Source: Chamaecyparis obtusa (taxonomy: Eukaryota > Streptophyta > Pinopsida > Cupressales > Cupressaceae). From it: a stretch of DNA of 64,000 bases. A program made the translations under genes and the position numbers. The notes under the pieces were generated by a model, which was not told where the DNA came from, searched no databases, and saw nothing but the letters and a program-made list of their open reading frames with translations. The stretch lies in NCBI GenBank assembly GCA_027943335.1, contig BSBK01001116.1, positions 77,001-141,000 on the forward strand, written 5' to 3'. Below, piece after piece: positions 57,495-64,000 of this stretch (position 1 is its first letter; every line of letters begins with the position of its first letter).

Positions 57495-58783
57495 TGTAAT
57501 GCCCCACCAAGGAACCCTTGGCTCAAGGACATTATACTCATTAAGTCATACACAATATATAATACTTTTTTTCAATAAAGTAGCGGAACATAATCTAATT
57601 TGATTTATTTAATGTTACTAAAGGTCAAGAGAATAAAGAGATTATACTACTTGTCTTTCTCAATTAACAAATTATTATTCTTGCATACCTGAATATTGCT
57701 AACTTTCTTTTACATGATGACCACCATGTCCAACACCTGTAACTACACATATGTCTAAACAACTAGATGTAAACATTAGATATATTATATTACAAATAAA
57801 TGTTTTATTGATAACTTAGCTATGAGAATCATTATTAAGGAGTGAAATCATTGCATTATAAACTTAAAGACAAACCCTAAGGGACTGGACCTAAGCCTCG
57901 GGGGCTCATCATCGATGGCCTTGCCTACATTCACGCTCAGAGACTTCGTAGTTCGACTCTCCCCATTCTAGACTATCTATTTGTAAAATCAAGAAAGCGG
58001 GTACGCAACCCTTTCTAGGGTCTTGTCCCCCAGACAGTTTTCCCTTCGGTTGCCACCCACTTAGGTGGAACAAGGAGAAATTCCTAGACTTAAAGTTGAA
58101 AACTTCATACAAATTTCATAACTCAAAAACATAGTTTAACTCACACTGATATAGTAATCATGAAACCTCCTTAATCATAGTATTTACTAAAGTTCCTTCC
58201 AAGCAAACATAGGAGTGAAATACATATATCCCACTAAGATATTGTCATGTATTTTATAATCACTAATAGCGTCATCATAGAAAAATATACCTATGTAATC
58301 TCATGAAATCATGACATAGGCTTAAAACCTCTTCTATCTCTAACGGTAAACTTAGTTACGATGAAATCAAATCAAATGATTAAGAATTTATCCATAATTA
58401 AAATAAGAATTATTAATATTACAAAGAACATGTTTACAAGTGTGCAACCATAACAATAAGAAACTACAATAAGACACAACAAGCATATAATTATTAGAAC
58501 AAACTTATATCAACTACCAAAAATGTGTAATATGAATAAGGGTACGAGTGAACACAATCCAATAAGTGTATGCACATGTATAAAATCTACAAAAGTATTC
58601 AAGAATATACAAAATGACCAAGAGAAAGATAGGAGCATATAAGGGGGTTGATCTCAAACTATGCTAACCTCATATATTATTACAAATAATATAAGTAACC
58701 CCTAAATGAAACCCAAGACATCAATATTTACAACAGAAAAATTAATATACAAGATAATATAGTCTCACATCTAGAGAGAATAA

Positions 58784-58826
<43 letters not shown>
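58784..58826. repeat. (TA)n microsatellite
   Basis: About 20 uninterrupted TA units lie inside the solo LTR. Confidence 0.95.
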
Positions 58827-58829
<3 letters not shown>

Positions 58830-58969
58830 TGCATATATACAACTTATTTAAATTCCCTAATACTTATGTGCATCTTTATGTAAATCTATGTCATCTAGTA
58901 ACAAACACCTTTCATTCTAGTTCCTAATCATAAAGGGTTGTCCATTGGAGACCATTACACAAACTCTTA

Positions 58970-58989
58970 CACACACACACACACACACA
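58970..58989. repeat. (CA)n microsatellite
   Basis: Ten CA units (written AC) follow CTCTTAC and end at ATGTATC, inside the solo LTR. Confidence 0.95.
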
Positions 58990-59417
58990 TGTATCTCTAG
59001 ACATACATCTAACCTTCTAGCGTCTACTATATCCTTAATAATTATACAAATTTGTCAACAACTTAGGAGATTTACTTATATATCTAATTGTATTTATTTT
59101 ATTTTATTTTTAACAATTAACATTCGAAGAGTAATCACACATTTCTTGTTTCTATTTATATATTACAATAATAACTACTTCTATTTATTGTAAATAATAA
59201 TAATGTATCTAAAAAAAAAAGAATATGAAAGAATGTCAATAGCCTATCTTTTACACCTAAAAGAATTGATTTTTACAACTAATAATATTTGAATATCTAT
59301 TTATTTTATCCGATAATATTATACCTAAATTGGCAAACTAGTATCCTATAGTTCTTAACTATAATTGAAATAAATGGAACATTACATAAATAGTTAATAT
59401 TACTAATTGGATCCAAT

Positions 59418-59580
59418 CTTACCTTCATGCCAAGCTTTACCCGATCATCCCACGGCACTGAATGCAAATAGCTCTGCTGGAAATCTGTAACATTCATTCT
59501 GTATAGAGCCGTACTCAGTCCTTTATAACTTTCCAACCAGACTATATTTTCCCGATCGCTCCGGTGAATTTATTCAAAAC
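59418..59580 (-). other. Exon-like open stretch in the solo LTR
   Basis: On the minus strand about 50 codons are open and of normal, mixed composition (GLSTALYRMNVTDFQQ, then SVPWDDRVKLGMK). They end at a good donor-like AAG/GTAAGATT at about 59430. A possible acceptor (ATATAG) lies just upstream, and a TATA-like TTTATAAAGG is at about 59828-59837. I do not recognise the product. It could be a captured exon fragment or chance. Confidence 0.25.
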
Positions 59581-60805
59581 TAGGTTTTGTCAAACATATT
59601 TCAAAATCGTGAAGATCCAATGGTTAAATTTAAAGTTACGGTCTCTGTACCGAGACTGAAATTGACTGTCATAAAACAACAGATTAGAGGCAAAAGTTTT
59701 ATTCAATCCTCACATCACAGTCACAACCCAAATTCTAAATTTACTCATGTGAAAAAAAATCCATATGCTTATCAATATCTGAAATTCCATTCACTTGTAG
59801 TGCCTTTCAACCTATCGGTTTCCTTTCTTTATAAAGGAAACCAAAACATATGACAGTACTCCATTAATGATGAGTTCTCCAATCAATTTCTACTAAACAT
59901 TAATAAGAGATTCTTGATTTCGAACAGCAAGAGATATAAAGCAAAAGACATCACGAAATCTGAAATTATATTAATATTACACTTCATTAACACATAATAT
60001 CGATGGCTCTCCTCTAAACTTGTCTCCTATCCTCTATATCACCCCCCCCTCCTGTGTTTATTTCTTCCATTTGATATAGTTGTTTTCAGAAAACTGAAAC
60101 GGTTCCATAACCAACAGATTTCTTCCTATGAATAAATTTGATTAATCTTTTTGTCAAAAAGGTTATTGAGAGATCTTCAAATTAATTAACAAACTATACT
60201 TTTAGTCTTATCTATTTAATTCCTCATACGTAGGATTATCTTAAGTTATAGTTAAGATTCTTTACTGAGGAATAAGATTCCTTAACCTAGTTATTTATTT
60301 ATTTTTATTTTTATAATGATAGCTTAGTTTTCTTTTCTTTATTTTATTTATTTATTTTATTGTAAAATTCATTTGTATAATAATGTTCTTATAATCTTTT
60401 TGATAAAAGAATATAATAAAATAAATAAAGCTTTTATTTTATAATCAAAATATTTAAAATATGTAAAAACTATTTAAAATTATATATATGTATTTATTTA
60501 TTTTTAAATACATAGAAAAATAATAAGGATCTTTTTTATCAATAACATATTTAATTTAAAAATATTTATTATATTTCTTTTAGATTTGTAAAGTGAAATA
60601 TTACATAAATGAAATTACATTGTTTGTAATTCACAACATTTTAAACTATATATTTATGAAAGTCATACAACCACATATATTATTTATATATTTACGTCTA
60701 TGCATATTTACATCTAGAAGCATCAACTAACAATTTACTATAAGTAATGAAAGGTTTACTTACCTTTTTAGTTCCTTACCGAATATGAATTAGAGGAGCA
60801 CTACA

Positions 60806-61320
60806 CTTACCTAAAGAGTATGCCTTGGTTGACAACTGTAAAATTTTCTTAAGTATACTAGATAGAGTCCTCATGATAGGGGAAGGGCTAAGCTAAATTT
60901 TGAAGGATCCTTGAGGAATGGGAAATAAGTTGCTAGAGGTTTGATCTGCAACCATGATGGTGATTTGATGGTTTCTTACTCTGGCTATCTATTGGATATG
61001 TCTAGAAATCAAGTTGAGTGCATGACACTCTTTTGGGGCATCTAGATTTCTCTATCTATTGGGGTCAGGGCTCTTTCCATCAGAAGTGATTCTAAACTTG
61101 TGGTGGATGTTGTTAGAGGCAATGCCAGAATCAACTAGACTTCTTCTAGTAGTTTGAGTGACATTAAGAGCATGATGCTAGGGTTGGAAGGATTATCTAT
61201 AATTCATATTTTTTAAAGAAGGCAATGGTGTGGTGGATTCCCTAGCAACCTTTGGACATCGACTCACCACTAGATTGAAATATTGGAGAAAGATATAGGC
61301 TCTCCCTCCTACTATTAAAC
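60806..61320 (+). pseudogene. LINE RNase H domain, third piece
   Basis: After the repeated CTTAC the LINE linker continues, and from about 60878 the RNase H domain is readable: GRAKLNFEGSLRNGK, an ICNHDGDLMVSYSG segment, IRSDSKLVVDVVRG, and a degenerate end near 61260. The SDSK motif holds one catalytic Asp. The first catalytic Asp is replaced (NFEGS for NFDGA). Several stops are present. RNase H at this position is typical of many plant L1 elements. Confidence 0.82.
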
Positions 61321-61860
61321 TTCATATTGAAGAGGAAAAAACTCACACCTTGTCTCTATGATGATCTCTTATATTTGTATGCTTATGGGGTGGGTGTTGA
61401 ACATAACATGTTTCTTGGGGTTATGAGGATTTTTTAATTCAAATTTATTTAGGTGGAATTTACCTTGGTGGTCACTTTGCATCTGCATCCCACTTGGTTA
61501 CGCAAGGTGGTAGATGACGTGTCCTCCAACTCATCCTTTGGCCATGTGAACATAAGCTAGCATTCTAATAATACTTTTTATTACTGCATTTCCATGACTC
61601 CGGGAAGTATTGATTTTTTCATTTATGAGGCCAAAGATTTTGTGATTTTTGTTATAATTTTCCTTCTTAAAAAAGAATGTTGACACAAGAAAAGTGTCCT
61701 CACAATAGATAATGTGATTTGGAGAATTAAGATTAATAATTTCCCAACTCATTTGATCATTTTTATGAGTTTATTCTTTCATTTCCCGCTAAGGTTCTTT
61801 ATAATTTTCTTTGTTATTTTGCATCCTACTATTTCTATCATGGGAAAAATAGGGTTCATA
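61321..61860. other. Unassigned stretch after the LINE
   Basis: About 540 bases. No domain, LTR end or RNA gene is visible. The first part may be the LINE 3' untranslated region, but no poly(A) tail or target duplication could be fixed. Confidence 0.4.
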
Positions 61861-62327
61861 TTGAGTAAAGAAAACCTAATGAATTTAAAAATGATGCCAG
61901 GGTGTGGTACATTTGCAGACAGGGTGTAGTTTCCCAATTCTTAGAGAAATATGATTGGCTATGATGAGAATCTTTCTATCTAGTTTTCCATCTCATGGGT
62001 GCAGAGAAGGGTTTCAATGAGAGGTGTTAGTTTGAAGGTTAGTGAAGATGTGATATATAAGGTGAATGGCCTCCCTACCACTGGTAGAAAGTGGAGAAAA
62101 TAGAGTAAGGTGTTGGATAGTGAAAGAAAGAACCATTTTTTTAGGTTGGATGAGTCTCTTATCAAAATGTGTGGTGGTTAAGAAAGAGACAAACTCACTA
62201 AACCCTGGGACTAGGTATGCCTCATGGTCATAAAATATTTTGTACTCTTGAAGGTCGGTTTAAGGTCTAATATTATTACCACATGTCCAATCTCAACCAC
62301 TTTCATAATAGAAGCTTAATTTCTTTT
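61861..62327 (+). pseudogene. Decayed reading frame of unknown family
   Basis: Across two frames with stops the text reads GYDENLSI, then SLKVSEDVIYKVNGLPTTGRKW, ERKNHFFRLDESLIKM, and KLTKPWD. The pattern resembles a repetitive hypothetical protein family of plants with a V-S-E-x-x-I-x-x-x-x-GLP-x-x-G-x-K-W signature. I recall the signature only loosely, so the assignment is tentative. The left limit is unclear. Confidence 0.35.
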
Positions 62328-62833
62328 TGTTAAGAATGGGAACATTGAGAGGCGGGGTGAATCAGTCTTCTACAATTAATGTTTGTCTACTTCTTGAAAC
62401 TTAGCCCAATTACTTAAATACTAAAATGAATAATAAAGCATACAAGATAATCAGCCATAACACATAACACAAGATATTTTTATGGGGAAACCTTGGCTAG
62501 AGAAAAACCTCGGTGGGAATTACTACCCATGAATAATTGCACTAGTCTTATGAACATGTTAAAGTTCATTTGCCCTGTTAGGAGTAGTATTTACAATGCT
62601 GATTACAACAACTTTGTTAGGAGTCTAGATAGAAAAAACTCTGTTAGGGGTGGATGGCTCATTTCTAGAGCTTAATGCTCAATGAAGAAGGCTACAACCT
62701 CCTGATAATCAAATACACACTATATCTACAAGAGTGAACTGTTGCTTTCACACTATTGTCTGATCATTTCCTTTTGTGCAATGATTCTTTAACCTCTTCT
62801 AAATATGTATACCATATTTATTTCTCTACTACA
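62328..62833 (-). repeat. Fragment J: part of an LTR related to element D
   Basis: The plus strand starts TGTTAAGAATGGGAAC and follows the layout of the D LTR: GAGAGGCGGGGTGAATCAG, GGGGAAACC, CCTCGGTGGGAATT, three CTGTTAGGAG-type repeats, and AAGGCTACAACCTCCTG. It is clearly diverged from D, so it is another family or an old copy. It stops at 62833, where fragment K begins. Confidence 0.75.
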
Positions 62834-64000
62834 TGTTGGAAATAGGAGAGATAAATATTGAGAGGGGAGGGGTGAATCAATATCCACTAAAATTTTTACT
62901 TAGATCCCTTCAATACTGAATATGTAAACTATATTTACTAATCAAAATAACTTGCATGAAACAATTACATAGATAAATTATGAAAGTAAATAAACATAAA
63001 CTCATCAATGTAATCACATAATACAAGTATTTTGGTAACGCATAAACCCTTGTAAGAAGGTAAAAACTGCAGTGGGGATGACACCCACAAATTCTTCACT
63101 ACTGCAGATAGAAAAGTGTTTGCCTGTTAAGGCTACAATTGTGATCACTTCTGGTGATCTTACCCTATTAGGAGTAACATGTTAGATCAGCTAGATCTAC
63201 CTAGTTATAGGATTTAGCAACACAATTAAGTATGCACTCGGTTAAGAGATTTACAATAGGACTGTTAAATCCACTCAGTTAGGAGAATTTGATAACTCTA
63301 TTACAGTTGTTAGAAAGCAATAGAAAAGTGTATCTGCTCTAATTGAAAACTATATTTTTTTGATACAGATCATCTAAATAATGTTTATATATCACCTTGC
63401 ATGTGTAGATTTTCTTCTTTGTGATGCTCGGTTGCCTAGTCAGTTCTGAATACTTTCTCTGAATACAATTCTACTCGGTTCTATCTGTTCTTTTCGGTTC
63501 TTTCTGATAACCTTTATACTTGAAGTAGGAAATAGCTTCAAGTGCATACAACAACATTCAACCACCTAAAATGATATGAACACACTGAATTTATAGTGTT
63601 ATGGTTTTGTTGCTTAAGCAAAAATTAGGTTAAGCGAAATTGATAACCCTAACATCTACGATGTACAAAAATAGTTAGGATCAAATCTTTACATTGAGAT
63701 TCTCATCACATTTAATGAGTATCTATACATCATATGCTTCCTTGATCTTTCTTACACATGTGTCAATCTATTGTAACCATTTGTCTTGAAAATTATGCCT
63801 TCACTGATTCCTAGACCATTTCTATTTCTCTTGGTAAATGCTTGTCTAGATTGCTCGGTGTTGTCTAGAAGACTCGGTGTATACTGACCATCAGTGTCAG
63901 TGTGTATCATGCTTGGTAGACTATTTGATTCTTCGGTGATTACTGTTAACTGACTATTCTATGAAGCATTACTTACTTCCCTGTCTCCTTGTATTTACTG
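62834..64000 (-). repeat. Fragment K: another LTR of the C/D type, running off the window
   Basis: The plus strand starts TGTTGGAAATAGGAG with GAGAGGGGAGGGGTGAATCAA, a GTAAAAACTGCAGTGGGGATG block (63062-63081), and CCTGTTAAGG, CCTATTAGGAG and CTCGGTTAAGAG-type repeats (63120-63300). These are the LTR modules of C, D and F read in antisense. It appears inserted into fragment J. No coding domain is seen before the window ends. Confidence 0.7.

Larger units (their letters stand above)
57495..60805. repeat. Probable 3.3-kb solo LTR flanked by target duplications
   Basis: The insert begins TGTAATGC and ends GCACTACA, inverted repeats with one mismatch, and is flanked by CTTAC (57490-57494 and 60806-60810). 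LINE coding sequence continues on both sides. No second LTR copy or retroviral domain is seen inside, so a solo LTR left by LTR-LTR recombination fits best. A higher-GC block with CCCTTCGGTTGCCACC lies at 57880-58090. A (TA)n tract, a (CA)n tract and AT-rich sequence follow. A single non-autonomous element without obvious LTRs is the alternative. Confidence 0.65.

Noticed and set aside
58784..58989. (TA)n and (CA)n tracts as regulatory or origin elements
   Set aside because: Ordinary microsatellites with no supporting context.
1..64000. CRISPR arrays, rRNA or tRNA genes
   Set aside because: No regularly spaced direct repeats of the right type and no tRNA or rRNA signature were seen. The only tRNA-related sequences are primer-binding sites.

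Overview
This window is plant nuclear repeat DNA. It is AT-rich and almost wholly made of long terminal repeat (LTR) retrotransposons plus one L1-type LINE, nested inside one another. The element types (Ty3/gypsy Tat-type with a second RNase H, Ty3 chromovirus, Ty1/copia, LINE with RNase H) point to a seed plant with a very large, repeat-bloated genome. A gymnosperm is plausible but cannot be proven from sequence alone. I see no convincing intact host gene.

Layout, with my labels. A (1-11381, +): Tat-type Ty3/gypsy, nearly full length, 5' LTR off the left edge. F (11382-13232, +): 3' end and LTR of a copia/Sirevirus-like element. E (13233-17225, +): 3' half of a chromodomain Ty3 element. C (17226-46709, +): non-autonomous LTR element with a zinc-knuckle Gag and a large unknown ORF2. 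B (17971-32432, +): complete Tat-type element inside C's 5' LTR, with 5-bp target duplications. D (34322-41573, -): second non-autonomous element inside C, with its own Gag and a diverged homologue of the same ORF2. G (46710-51758, -): 5' half of a third Tat-type element. LINE pieces (+) at 51759-52444, 57284-57494 and 60806-61320. H (52445-57283, -): complete Tnt1-like copia element inside the LINE. Solo LTR (57495-60805), also inside the LINE. From 61321 to the end: a decayed reading frame and two LTR fragments (J, K).

The junctions fit one history: LINE <- G <- C <- E <- F <- A, with B and D also in C, and H and the solo LTR also in the LINE. That would make A a sixth layer. The missing left halves of A, F, E, C, G and the LINE should therefore lie, in that order, just left of the window.

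The most interesting content is the pair C and D. Both are LTR elements with no room for protease, integrase or reverse transcriptase. Each carries a coiled-coil Gag with four or five tandem CCHC knuckles, and each carries a roughly 1,000-1,200-codon ORF2 of unknown function whose counterparts are recognisably related though strongly diverged. The autonomous elements A, B, G, E and H carry the usual Gag, PR, RT, RNase H and INT domains and could have supplied machinery in trans. All are now broken, largely by nonsense changes that look like methyl-cytosine decay.
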